Shown: piece by piece, positions 28,010 to 36,699 of the stretch
How positions within the stretch are numbered: the first letter of the stretch is position 1
Layout: each line of letters begins with the position of its first letter
DNA from: Methanoregula sp. SKADARSKE-2
GTDB taxonomy: Archaea > Halobacteriota > Methanomicrobia > Methanomicrobiales > Methanospirillaceae
Reading direction: 5' to 3'
Length of the DNA stretch: 64,000 nucleotides
NCBI GenBank assembly: GCA_030919125.1
Contig: CP121470.1
Location: 186,001 to 250,000, forward strand
Made by a program: the position numbers and the translations under genes
The notes under the pieces: model-generated
Database searches by the model: none
Seen by the model: the letters and a program-made list of their open reading frames with translations, nothing else
Told to the model about the DNA's origin: nothing

Positions 28010-28670
28010 GGCCGGAACCCTCGATATGGATGGTTATGCATTCATTGATCGCGGCCACCGCGATCGGTGTACCGCCCCGCGTCCCTTCGGTCGAGATTGA
28101 CGGGATATCAATCGTGCGGAGGACGGCTTTTGACTCGGCCGCATTGACAAAACCCACCGGTGTCCCGATGATAACTGCGGGGCGTGTCCCTGCCTTCACC
28201 ATCTCGCAGAGCGAAAGGAGGGCGGAGGGGGCGTTCCCGATGACAACGATCGAGCCGGCGAGCCGGTCTTTTAAGGCAAGGAAGCCTGCCGAACTCCGTG
28301 TAATTCCGCGTCCGAAAGCAATTTCAGCACCAGAGTCAAGGGCACAGATGACTTCGCAGTTGTGCCCTTTCTTCTGGATGCCTACCTGTACCATCCGGAT
28401 GTCGGTGATGATCGGTGCGCCGATTTTGAGTGCCGCAAGAGCTGCCGGGACCGGGTCATGGCAGAACCGCATCAGTTCTGCCATTGCAAAGTCGCCGATC
28501 GCGATCGAGCATCGCTGCCGGAGCCGGTCCTCCGCATTCGCATCCCCGATTACCGACCGGGCGAGGGTCCGGGACCTGATCGAGATCTCGTACGCCTCTT
28601 TTGTCTCCGCGCCGGGATCAATATACGTACTTGCGGTGGTATCCGCGTGGCGTGATGATTCCTTTGACAT
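27984..28670 (-). CDS. cbiC: cobalt-precorrin-8 methylmutase CbiC
   Basis: Moves the C-11 methyl group to C-12 giving cobyrinate. From ATG 28670 (MSKESSRHADTTAS), preceded by GGGTGA, the protein is 228 residues. Family segments are SRTLARSVIGDANAEDRLR, CHDPVPAALAALKIGAPIIT, DIRMVQVGI and VIIGTPVGFVNAAESKAVL. The open frame extends 75 bp upstream but inside the end of cbiH without homology. 53-bp overlap with cbiH. Confidence 0.94.
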   Translation of the reverse strand: MSKESSRHADTTASTYIDPGAETKEAYEISIRSRTLARSVIGDANAEDRLRQRCSIAIGDFAMAELMRFCHDPVPAALAALKIGAPIITDIRMVQVGIQKKGHNCEVICALDSGAEIAFGRGITRSSAGFLALKDRLAGSIVVIGNAPSALLSLCEMVKAGTRPAVIIGTPVGFVNAAESKAVLRTIDIPSISTEGTRGGTPIAVAAINECITIHIEGSGHARPGHGV

Positions 28671-29397
28671 GTTCACCCATCCTCCATATCCTGCCCTCGT
28701 TCCCGCAGATGATAACCGTTGTGTGCATGTCAACGGCATCTTCAACTCTCTCGATCTCCCCGAGTCTTGTTATGATGATCTCCTCGCCATCCCGGAGTGC
28801 GTTTTTCACCAAGGAGACCGGTGTCTCCGGGCCGAGGTGCTTCCGTGCGTGCTCGATGGCGAGGGCGAAGTTGTGCGGCCTGCCCCGGCTCTTCGGATTG
28901 TAGAGCACAACCGGGATGCCGACCGAGAAGACAGCATCAAGGCGCTGCTCAATAACTTCGAGGGGCGTGAGAAGGTCCGAGAGGCTGATCACCGCAAAAT
29001 CACCGGAGAGCGGCGAGCCCACCCGGGACGCAGCAGCGTTTGCCGCTGTGACCCCGGGAATGACTTCGACATCGATGACTGTACCGGAATGTTCGAGCAC
29101 TTCGAGCACGATGCTCGCCATGCCATAGACCCCGGCATCCCCGCCGGAGACGATCGCGACCGCGTGCTCCTTTGCGAGATCGATCGCCTGCTTCGCCCGC
29201 TCGACTTCCTTCCCCATGGAGGACCGGATGATATTCTTCCCGGCCATGAGGGGTTCAAGCGGTTCGAGGTACGAGTCGTTCCCGATGATATACGCGGCTT
29301 TTGCGATGGCATCGAGCGCCCGGCCGGTCATGTACTCCCTGCGCCCGGGGCCGAGGCCGACTATTGCGAGCCTTCCTTTTTCAGTGTGCGATGGCAA
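28618..29397 (-). CDS. cbiH: cobalt-precorrin-3 (C17)-methyltransferase CbiH
   Basis: SAM-dependent C-17 methyltransferase causing ring contraction. Start placed at TTG 29397, within the last codons of cbiG, giving LPSHTEKGRLAIVGLGPGRR; no ATG or GTG is closer to the conserved VGLGPG. Other segments: AAYIIGNDSYLEPL, VSGGDAGVYGMASIVLE, VIPGVTAANAAASRVGSPLS and VLYNPKSRGRPHNF. About 259 residues. Confidence 0.92.
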   Translation of the reverse strand: MPSHTEKGRLAIVGLGPGRREYMTGRALDAIAKAAYIIGNDSYLEPLEPLMAGKNIIRSSMGKEVERAKQAIDLAKEHAVAIVSGGDAGVYGMASIVLEVLEHSGTVIDVEVIPGVTAANAAASRVGSPLSGDFAVISLSDLLTPLEVIEQRLDAVFSVGIPVVLYNPKSRGRPHNFALAIEHARKHLGPETPVSLVKNALRDGEEIIITRLGEIERVEDAVDMHTTVIICGNEGRIWRMGEHVKGIITPRGYHRKYVY

Positions 29398-30253
29398 CCG
29401 TAACCCTCCCGTAGACTTTCTTTCCCATGACCAGCTCTTTTCTCTTCGCGACCGCAAGGGCAGACGGCTCTGCCACGCCAAGGAGCCCGAGCCGGGTCGC
29501 CTTCGAGGGCGAGGTCCCGGTCTGTCTGTTTATTGTTGCATCGTCAAGGAATATTAAATTGCCAGAGAGGAGCGGGATTGCTCCGATGAGCCCGGCCTCG
29601 CTGCTCTTCTTTGCGGTCGTGGCATAGACCAGGACCTCCCTCTCCGCGATCCCTACCGAGGCGAGGGCTTCGCGGATCGCATCCACGACTTCTTCGGATG
29701 TGACCCCTCTCCTGCATCCGACCCCGACGGTATACTCCCCGTCACGGAGGAGGATTGAGACATCGGGACCGGCGATTACCATCGCCGGCCCTTTCACCGC
29801 ATGAACAAGAACATCCGCATCGAGCATGGCCGCATTCACCGCCCGGGTCGAGTCCCGGTTCACGATCCCGCACCCGTTCCGCGTCGCGACTGCTTCCACG
29901 GAATCACGCCCGGTCGCTTCGGTCGCAGTCGTGATGACCGGGGTAAGCCCGAGTCCGGCCAGCTCCTTTGCGAGTTCGTTTGCGCCGTGATGGCCCCCGA
30001 GGAGCGGGATCGCGTAACGGAAGTCCGGGCTCACGACAACGACTGCGGGATCGTTCCACTTGTCGTTGAGGAGCGGCGCGATCTTCCGCACGGCAATCCC
30101 CATCGACATGAAGGCAATGATCCTGGGGAAGCTCCTGAAAGTTTCAGAAAAAATTTCCGGCGTAAATTCCCGGACTTCGGCCTGGAGAAAGTCGGCGATA
30201 CGCATTGCATCGGGCAGGAACCGGGGCAGGGCGATGATGACTATTGCGGTCAT
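29381..30253 (-). CDS. cbiG: cobalt-precorrin-5A hydrolase CbiG
   Basis: Opens the delta-lactone of cobalt-precorrin-5A, releasing acetaldehyde. 290 residues with the N-terminal domain (FPRIIAFMSMGIAVRKIAPLL, LLGGHHGANELAKELAGLG) and the CobE/GbiG C-terminal domain (YTVGVGCRRGVTSEEVVDAI). The start overlaps the cbiF stop by 4 bp. Confidence 0.94.
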   Translation of the reverse strand: MTAIVIIALPRFLPDAMRIADFLQAEVREFTPEIFSETFRSFPRIIAFMSMGIAVRKIAPLLNDKWNDPAVVVVSPDFRYAIPLLGGHHGANELAKELAGLGLTPVITTATEATGRDSVEAVATRNGCGIVNRDSTRAVNAAMLDADVLVHAVKGPAMVIAGPDVSILLRDGEYTVGVGCRRGVTSEEVVDAIREALASVGIAEREVLVYATTAKKSSEAGLIGAIPLLSGNLIFLDDATINRQTGTSPSKATRLGLLGVAEPSALAVAKRKELVMGKKVYGRVTVAIAH

Positions 30254-30969
30254 GAATAGAGATACGACCGCGTATATCCTGTCTCGCGGGGCTCGACCAC
30301 ACCGCCCACGACAAGGAGTGCGGTATGTTCGATCCCGGCGTCCTGAGCTCTCTTTGCGATATCTTCAACGGTTCCCCGGACGATCTTCTGGTCGGGCCAC
30401 GAGGCGTGGTAGATCACCGCGGCGGGAGTGGTTGACGGGCAGGCGAGCTTTGCGGTGATCACGGCGAGCTTCTCGGTACCGAGGAAGACGACCATCGTTG
30501 TCCCGAGTTTTGAGAGTTCCGCGATCTGGTCGTGATCGAGCGTCTTTCCCGCAGGACGGGTTACGATCAGGCTCTCGGATATTCCGCGAAGGGTGAGCTG
30601 GGTCTCGAGCGCGGCAGCGGCAGCAAAAAGAGACGAGACGCCGGGAACAATCTCAATCTCGATGCCGCGCTTCTCCAGCTCCGTGATTTGCTCGATGATA
30701 GCGCCATAGAGCGAGGGGTCGCCGGAGTGGAGCCGGACAACGCTCTTGCCTTCCTCTGCAGGGGCCACCATGGCAGCGACCAACTCTTCCAGGGACATCC
30801 CCCAGCTGTCAAATTTCACCGCTGCACCGGATTGTGCGACAAGTTCCGGGTTGACCAGCGAGCCTGCATAGATGAGGACATCGGCATCCTTCACGAGCCT
30901 GAGTCCCTTGACCGTAATGAGCTCGGGGTTCCCCGGGCCTGCACCAACAAACCAGACCTTTGATGTCAT
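30250..30969 (-). CDS. cbiF: cobalt-precorrin-4 (C11)-methyltransferase CbiF
   Basis: C-11 methyltransferase of the cobalt-early pathway. 239 residues: VWFVGAGPGNPELITVKGLR, ADVLIYAGSLVNPELV, VVRLHSGDPSLYGAIIEQ and EIVPGVSSLFAAAAAL are standard. Four bp separate it from the cbiL stop. Confidence 0.95.
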   Translation of the reverse strand: MTSKVWFVGAGPGNPELITVKGLRLVKDADVLIYAGSLVNPELVAQSGAAVKFDSWGMSLEELVAAMVAPAEEGKSVVRLHSGDPSLYGAIIEQITELEKRGIEIEIVPGVSSLFAAAAALETQLTLRGISESLIVTRPAGKTLDHDQIAELSKLGTTMVVFLGTEKLAVITAKLACPSTTPAAVIYHASWPDQKIVRGTVEDIAKRAQDAGIEHTALLVVGGVVEPRETGYTRSYLYS

Positions 30970-30973
30970 GGAC

Positions 30974-31579
30974 TCACCGCTTTGCGTACATGACGCTCAG
31001 GTAGTCGCTCTTCTCGGGCAGTTCATCATTCCGGAAGATCTTCATCTCCTCGAAATACATTCGCTCGACAAGCACGAACTCGCGGTACCCTTCCTTCCGA
31101 AGCTGGTCGGCCCTCGCTCTCGGGTTCCGCACCTTGAGGAGGATGCGGGTGTCGGGCTCTGCCCCATCGGAGACGATGAACCCTCCGTTGAGCGAGAGGC
31201 CGGCTGCAGCAGCAAAGGCGGTTATTGAGCTTATTCCCGGTTCGGTCGAATACTGGATCCCGGGATGTTTCTCTGCTATGACTGCGCAGAGCCGGGAGAA
31301 GGTGGAAAAGAAGTTGGGGTCGCCAAGGATCCCGAAAACCGCAAGGCTTCGTTCTGCGGCGGGAGCGATCCGTTCGGCATTCTCCTCCATGCACGTACGG
31401 ATCCGGGCCTCATTATCGGTCATGGGAAAGTCGAGGACGATCGATTCCCGGTATGGGGCGACCAGTTCCTGGGCGATCCGGCCCGGCACGAAGACAGTAT
31501 CTGCTCCCTTGAGCAGCCGGACTGCCCGTAGGGTCAGGAGGTCCGGGTTTCCCGGACCGAGACCAAGGCCGATCAGCAT
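30974..31579 (-). CDS. cbiL: cobalt-factor-II (C20)-methyltransferase CbiL
   Basis: First ring methylation after cobalt insertion. 201 residues, near the lower end for the family. GLGLGPGNPDLLTLRAVRLL opens it, with DTVFVPGR, a GILGDPNFFSTFSRL segment and EPGISSITAFAAAAGLSL. Start overlaps the cbiT stop by 7 bp. Confidence 0.93.
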   Translation of the reverse strand: MLIGLGLGPGNPDLLTLRAVRLLKGADTVFVPGRIAQELVAPYRESIVLDFPMTDNEARIRTCMEENAERIAPAAERSLAVFGILGDPNFFSTFSRLCAVIAEKHPGIQYSTEPGISSITAFAAAAGLSLNGGFIVSDGAEPDTRILLKVRNPRARADQLRKEGYREFVLVERMYFEEMKIFRNDELPEKSDYLSVMYAKR

Positions 31580-32112
31580 GCTGTACCCCTCCCGACAATT
31601 ACGTACACAGGATCGATTGGCTTGAACATGATACTCCCTGCAAGATTATGCGATCGTGTGACCTGCACGTGCACAACCCCTTCGAATATCCCGAGGCGCT
31701 GCATGGTCGTCACGGCTTGATTGAGTGTGCTGATAAGGACCGCGTTGATAACGATGGTTCTCCGGACTTTCTTTGCGAGAATTGGCAGGATTTCACCGAG
31801 TTGTTTTGTCCCACCAAGCAAGGCGCAGTCCCAGCAGTCGCCATCCTCCAGGAATCCGAGTGCTTCGGTGCAGAAAAAATCGATATTGTGGACCCCGGCT
31901 TCTCCCGCGGTATCTTTTGCGATTGCAATCGCTTCCGGCCTCCGGTCAATGGCGGTTACCCTCCGGGCCGCCCGGGCAGCTGCGACCGAGACCTTGCCGG
32001 TCCCGCACCCGATCTCAAGCACCGTGTCTGTGTCCCGGAGGTCCAGCTTGAAGAGGGAGACTGCCAGGATCTCATCCTGGGTCGGGCCTCCCGCAAGCTT
32101 CGGTTGGGGCAT
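31573..32112 (-). CDS. cbiT: cobalt-precorrin-6B (C15)-methyltransferase, decarboxylating CbiT
   Basis: 179-residue class I SAM methyltransferase: DTVLEIGCGTGKVSVAAAR (motif I), VTAIDRRPEAI, and the CbiT-specific N-terminal GGPTQDEILAVSLFKLDL. First gene of the eight-gene cbiTLFGHCDE operon; the AT-rich stretch upstream (ATTAATACC near 32140) may hold the promoter. The chelatase, cbiJ, cbiA and later steps are not in the window. Confidence 0.95.
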   Translation of the reverse strand: MPQPKLAGGPTQDEILAVSLFKLDLRDTDTVLEIGCGTGKVSVAAARAARRVTAIDRRPEAIAIAKDTAGEAGVHNIDFFCTEALGFLEDGDCWDCALLGGTKQLGEILPILAKKVRRTIVINAVLISTLNQAVTTMQRLGIFEGVVHVQVTRSHNLAGSIMFKPIDPVYVIVGRGTAC

Positions 32113-32273
32113 CTTCTCAATTTTTGTTGCGTTAAGGTATTAATGCTTGTTTTAACGGGGAAAAATACAGATAACCCGCGTTTCTGGCAATTCAAGAGCA
32201 TCCCGGAGAGATCACCGGATAGCTCTCCCCGAACACCTGTTATCTCTCCGGTAAAATGCTGGAGAGGGGACCT

Positions 32274-32485
32274 ATGAAGTACAAGATTATCGGTGACAAC
32301 CTCCAGTCTGCAAAAATTGAACTGAACGATGGCGAGGCGTCTTTGCCGAAGCCGGGTCGATGGTGAACATGAGCGGCTCGATCTCCCTGGAGAGCGAGCT
32401 TAAAGGGGGGATAATCTCCGAAATCAAGAGGGGAGTAACCGGTGAGGGCATCTTCCCCACCCCAAAAACGGTCACTGTTCCGTAG
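32274..32485 (+). pseudogene. AIM24/TIGR00266-family fragment, frameshifted
   Basis: ATG 32274 after GGAGAGGGGA begins MKYKIIGDNLQSAKIELNDG, the start of the AIM24 family (which continues VFAEAGSMVNMSG). A frameshift near 32340 moves VFAEAGSMVNMSGSISLESE to another frame, and the rest is deleted: it reads EIKRGVTGEGIFPTPKTVTV then a stop at 32483-32485. Intact relatives are over 200 residues. Function of the family is poorly known. Confidence 0.7.
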
Positions 32486-32614
32486 AACGCCGATGATCAG
32501 TCGGCTAACCTTTTATCTTCTCTTGGTTACCGCAATTCTCCGATCCCCGGAACAGAAGTGACCCTATTGATATTTCTTGGTTGCCGGAAAAAGGTCAGGA
32601 AAAGACCATAAATT

Positions 32615-33820
32615 TTAGACGATTCCGGTGATCCAGCTCCCCATGTTGCCGAGGCCGGAGGCGATGACGATCTTTGGATCAATGCCGAGCACCGGGAAGA
32701 CGAAGATGAAGTACAGGAAAGTTCCGAGCAGGCTGCCGAGATTTGCGAGGGCAGCGACGAGGACGACCCGGAAGAGCGGGATCTTTGCCATTCCGGCCAG
32801 GGACTCCGTCTCGTATATTTTGCGGAAATCCGATACCAAGGGTTTGCTCACTTTAGCCTCAACATAGGCAGCGATCCATCCGGCATGAAGGAGAGGGTTG
32901 AGCGATGTCATCCACGCGACCCCAAAACAGGTGAGAGCTGAATATGGGTGGCCACCGGCCGCAAGGGTGAAAAGCGCGGAAAGCACACCGTGGATTATGA
33001 CCCAGAAAAGGAATGCATAGAGCAGGACATCCAATCCAACACCCGAGAAGCCAATTGCTGCAAGCAGGAGTGCAAACAACCCGGTTACTGCAAAACCGAA
33101 TATCTTTGCCCAGGGTAACCGTTTTGGTTCCCTGGTGAGAGAATCAAACGCGGGGAGTGTTGGAGGATTATCGATATAGCCGGTAATTCCCGCCCGGTGT
33201 CCGGCCCCGACGATCGCGAGTATGCGCCCCTCTGGCCGTTGGGCTTTGAGGAGGAGGAGCTGGTGCGCGATGTACGCGTCCCGTTCATCGATAAGGGCTT
33301 TTGCCCCATTGGGGGAGAATTTCCGGAACTCCTCCATGACCACCTCGATAACATTCTGGTCCTTGAGAGACTCGATATCGATCTCCTGCCCCTTGTCAAT
33401 TTCAGCAATCGAGATGATCAGGGCCCAGCCCATTTTTATCTTCCCGAAGAACCCAAGCGAGTTCCAGAACCGGAGGAGCGTGACGCGGATGTCCCGGTCA
33501 ACGAGGGCCAGCGGAATCCCGCGTTGTTCGGCTTCCTCGATCGCCGCTTTCATCTCGGCGCCGGGTTCCACACCAACATCGAACCCTATCTTGCGCTGAA
33601 GATAGGCGAGAAGCCACTGGACAAGAAGGGTGTTAAAATTTTTTATTTCGAGAACATCCTGGACGGTTGGGTCACGCCCCTCCTTTTTGAGCGCTGAATA
33701 CCGTGCAGTGTCGAGTTCGATTGCCACGACTTCCGGTCTGAATTCCTCGATAGCCGCCCGGACTTCATCGACACTCTGTTGCGAGACATGCGCTGTCCCG
33801 ACAATCTTAATCTCGGCCAT
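32615..33820 (-). CDS. TraB/PrgY-family membrane protein
   Basis: 401 residues. The N-terminal TraB domain has IKIVGTAHVSQQSVDEVRAA (GTAH), VVAIELDTARYSAL (E..R.) and ILAIVGAGHRAGITGYI (GxGH), a pattern shared with TIKI/PrgY putative metalloproteases. Residues about 245-400 form five or six membrane helices. In Enterococcus PrgY limits pheromone activity; the archaeal role is unknown. Stands alone. Confidence 0.92.
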   Translation of the reverse strand: MAEIKIVGTAHVSQQSVDEVRAAIEEFRPEVVAIELDTARYSALKKEGRDPTVQDVLEIKNFNTLLVQWLLAYLQRKIGFDVGVEPGAEMKAAIEEAEQRGIPLALVDRDIRVTLLRFWNSLGFFGKIKMGWALIISIAEIDKGQEIDIESLKDQNVIEVVMEEFRKFSPNGAKALIDERDAYIAHQLLLLKAQRPEGRILAIVGAGHRAGITGYIDNPPTLPAFDSLTREPKRLPWAKIFGFAVTGLFALLLAAIGFSGVGLDVLLYAFLFWVIIHGVLSALFTLAAGGHPYSALTCFGVAWMTSLNPLLHAGWIAAYVEAKVSKPLVSDFRKIYETESLAGMAKIPLFRVVLVAALANLGSLLGTFLYFIFVFPVLGIDPKIVIASGLGNMGSWITGIV

Positions 33821-33961
33821 TTGTCACCGTTGTTATGCCCTCTGTATTGGCTCTGCCCCCTCTTTAATACAGGAGGTGGTGCATTTTGAGGCAGATTCTG
33901 TGTAGAGCTGCATCATTTGCCAAAGCCTGAACGCAGATTCTGACCACGCTGACTGCCAAAT

Positions 33962-35488
33962 TCAACCGGTATGCGGCTCTTCTTTACTGGACGCCCCTTC
34001 AGTATCGCTGGCCAAATCCATCTCTATTCCTTTTACCAATCCCATGACGATGATAATTACCGGGACGATCTCAAGCCTCCCGAGCCACATGAGGATGATA
34101 AAGATCCATTTTATCGCAAACGGGCTTGTGGCCCCTATGAGACCAACCGTAAGGCCGGCATTGCTCAACGCGGATACGAGCTCAAATACCACTTCATCGA
34201 GCCGGAACGAGGTTATATAGAGGTGCAGCGTCAGGATAGTTCCAATAAAAATCGTGAGAACATAGATGACGATGACAAGCATGTTCTTCGAGATTGCGAC
34301 ATCGGAGATCTCCCGTGCGATGGTCTTTCTGCCCAGCCTGAGCGGGACAATGACGCGGCTGCTCACAAAAAACCGGCGGAACCACCATTTGACGCCTTCG
34401 TACGCAAGCATTACCCGGTTGACTTTGACGCCCCCGGAAGTACTTCCCATCGCACCGCCAATAAACATCATCATCGTGGTGAGCGCGATGGGAATGGTCG
34501 CCCACAGGTGAGGATCTGAATTCTGGAGCCCGCAGGTGCACAGCGCTGAAACCGCAGTAAACGTTCCTTCGCAAAACGCCTCGGCAAGCGGAAGTTTGTC
34601 GAAGAGAAAGAGGTCAATTGAGGTAAAAACGGACCCGGCAAGAGCAAGAAGCAGAAGAGCTCTTACCGTGTTGTTCCGGAGCATATCCCGCACTTTTCCA
34701 TTGTACATGAGAAAAAAGACCTTGAACGGGATTGCACCCGCAAGCATAACCGGTATCAGGGCCGCTTCCAGCAGGTGGCTATGATAATATGCAAGCCCTC
34801 CGGAATGGACCGTGAATGCCCCGGTTGCGATTGCGACCATGACCAGATTGAGAGAATCCCAGAGAGGTATGCCCAGAAGCATGACAAAACCTGTGAATGC
34901 GAAGGTCAGGACAAGATAGATCATCCACATCCGGCGGCTTGTGGAAGCAGCAGCAGGAACGAGTTCTTCTTCCCTCCCCTCTGCCCGGTACAGCCGGAAG
35001 AGGGAGACCCGGGTCTTTCTCCGGAGGGATATCCCGAATGCTATGATCCCGATCCCCCCGATCCATTGGGTGAACGTCCGCCAGAACAACAGGGTCTTTG
35101 GGGTACTGTCGATCGATGCGAGCATCGTAAATCCTGTTCCCGTCCACCCAGAAATAGCCTCAAAGATGCCGTCCGTAAAGGACATGTGGAGGCCGAGCAT
35201 GAAGGGAAGGGCGCCGATGAGCGCAATGGCAAACCAGGACAGGGCGACAGCGTTCAGCGTAACCGAGAAGGAGGGTTCGAGGTCTTCGTGAGGGATGTGG
35301 GAGATAAGAAGCCCGAGAACGATGAAGACAAGCGGTGCCGAGATCATCGGGATAAGCATGTTCCATTCACGGTAGAGGACAAGGACAATGAGCGGGAGGA
35401 GTGAAGCAAGACCGAGAAACTCAAAGATGAGCCCCATATCATGGGCAATCATTGCGATCTGCTCGAAACGCTTCATCGAGTTATTCAT
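33962..35488 (-). CDS. trkH: potassium uptake channel subunit TrkH/KtrB-type
   Basis: 508-residue K+-translocating protein with the four repeated membrane-pore-membrane units. Selectivity segments are visible: SGWTGTGFT, TGAFTVHSGG, SALCTCGLQNSD and ALSNAGLTVGLIG. GGAMGSTSGGVKVNR is the conserved TrkH loop. Translation may begin at ATG 35488 or the Met four codons later. No TrkA gene is adjacent, so the regulatory subunit must be elsewhere. Confidence 0.94.
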   Translation of the reverse strand: MNNSMKRFEQIAMIAHDMGLIFEFLGLASLLPLIVLVLYREWNMLIPMISAPLVFIVLGLLISHIPHEDLEPSFSVTLNAVALSWFAIALIGALPFMLGLHMSFTDGIFEAISGWTGTGFTMLASIDSTPKTLLFWRTFTQWIGGIGIIAFGISLRRKTRVSLFRLYRAEGREEELVPAAASTSRRMWMIYLVLTFAFTGFVMLLGIPLWDSLNLVMVAIATGAFTVHSGGLAYYHSHLLEAALIPVMLAGAIPFKVFFLMYNGKVRDMLRNNTVRALLLLALAGSVFTSIDLFLFDKLPLAEAFCEGTFTAVSALCTCGLQNSDPHLWATIPIALTTMMMFIGGAMGSTSGGVKVNRVMLAYEGVKWWFRRFFVSSRVIVPLRLGRKTIAREISDVAISKNMLVIVIYVLTIFIGTILTLHLYITSFRLDEVVFELVSALSNAGLTVGLIGATSPFAIKWIFIILMWLGRLEIVPVIIIVMGLVKGIEMDLASDTEGASSKEEPHTG

Positions 35489-35597
35489 TGGATCTCCGGG
35501 GTTTTTGTTGTTATGGGTAAAAAATTCCGGAGATTATTAACGGTTTTTTTCCTACCGCATCCATTTATCCTTTACCCGCCAAACCGGTGATCACAAC

Positions 35598-36614
35598 ATG
35601 ACCCCGATCCGCGCTGATCTGTACCCTTTTATTATCTTCGCCCTCATCACGGCCATCGCTTTTGCGGTCTTCTGGTCAGTCATGGACATGGTGCTTCTCG
35701 GCGCATCGCTCGCGATCGTTCTCACCCCCCTCCATAACCGGATATCACCGCACACCCGGCCCCTCATCTCGGCCATCATTGTTTCCCTCGGAGTTGCCGG
35801 CGCGTTTATAGGCATGGCTGCCCTGACGATCGCAATCCTTTCTGCAAACACCGGAACCCTCGCAACGATGTTTTCAACAATCGGGATATGGCTGGATAAC
35901 CCGGCGACAAATCCCATGACATTCGGGGTTCCGTTCACAAAAGCCACCCTTTCAGCCATGCTGAACCAGGGAACTTCGCTGTTTATTGACTATGACAAGA
36001 CGCTGGTCACCAACCTTCCGGTCATCGTTTTTGAGATGTTCGTCTTCCTCTTCTCGTTTTTCATCCTGCTCCTGAAAGGAGAGCAGCTGACCGAAAAGAT
36101 CATGGCCCGCCTGCCCGGCCCGGTCCACCGGTACGTCACCCGGATGTCCGACGTCACCGTTGACACGCTCTACGCGATCTACGTGGTCCAGATCACGATA
36201 GCCGTGCTGACGTTTTTTATCGCATTGCCCGTCTTCTACCTCCTCGGGTACGGGAATATTGTTTTTTATTCGTTCCTTGCGGCGTTCTGTGAGCTCATCC
36301 CGGTCCTTGGATCCTCGGTCGCCTTTATTCTCGTAGGTGCCTATGCTCTCGCGCTTGGCGATGCGCGGGGCGTCTTTATCCTGTTCTTCCTCGGCTATCT
36401 CATTGTCTCCTGCGTGCCGGAGATCTATGTCCGGCCGGTCCTTGTGGGCAGGCGGGTCAAGATTCACCCGGTCATCATATTCATCGGTATCATCGGGGGG
36501 CTCCTGACCATGGGACTTGCAGGGTTTGTCCTTGGCCCGGTCATCATTGTCCTCCTGATAACCAGTTATCGGATCTCGGTCCGCGAGAAAAAAGACGGTG
36601 AACCTGTGGACTAA
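35598..36614 (+). CDS. AI-2E-family (TqsA/PerM-like) permease
   Basis: 338-residue membrane protein with about eight helices in the family's arrangement. The signature region is GNIVFYSFLAAFCELIPVLG, followed by PEIYVRPVLVGRRVKIHPVI and the C-terminal GLAGFVLGPVIIVLLITSYR. Members export small molecules or ions (Na+(Li+)/H+ antiport in some); the substrate here is unknown. Divergent from trkH; the kup gene follows in the same direction 85 bp later. Confidence 0.9.
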   Translation: MTPIRADLYPFIIFALITAIAFAVFWSVMDMVLLGASLAIVLTPLHNRISPHTRPLISAIIVSLGVAGAFIGMAALTIAILSANTGTLATMFSTIGIWLDNPATNPMTFGVPFTKATLSAMLNQGTSLFIDYDKTLVTNLPVIVFEMFVFLFSFFILLLKGEQLTEKIMARLPGPVHRYVTRMSDVTVDTLYAIYVVQITIAVLTFFIALPVFYLLGYGNIVFYSFLAAFCELIPVLGSSVAFILVGAYALALGDARGVFILFFLGYLIVSCVPEIYVRPVLVGRRVKIHPVIIFIGIIGGLLTMGLAGFVLGPVIIVLLITSYRISVREKKDGEPVD

Positions 36615-36699
36615 AAAGAGATATAGGGTTATAAAACGCCATTTTTTCGCAAAAGAGAAAGGATTATACCCTAATTTTCTCCAAGAGGTAATAGCAGAG

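Noticed and set aside
28030..29403. Plus-strand open frame of 457 codons
   Set aside because: Antisense to cbiC and cbiH, both with convincing homology.
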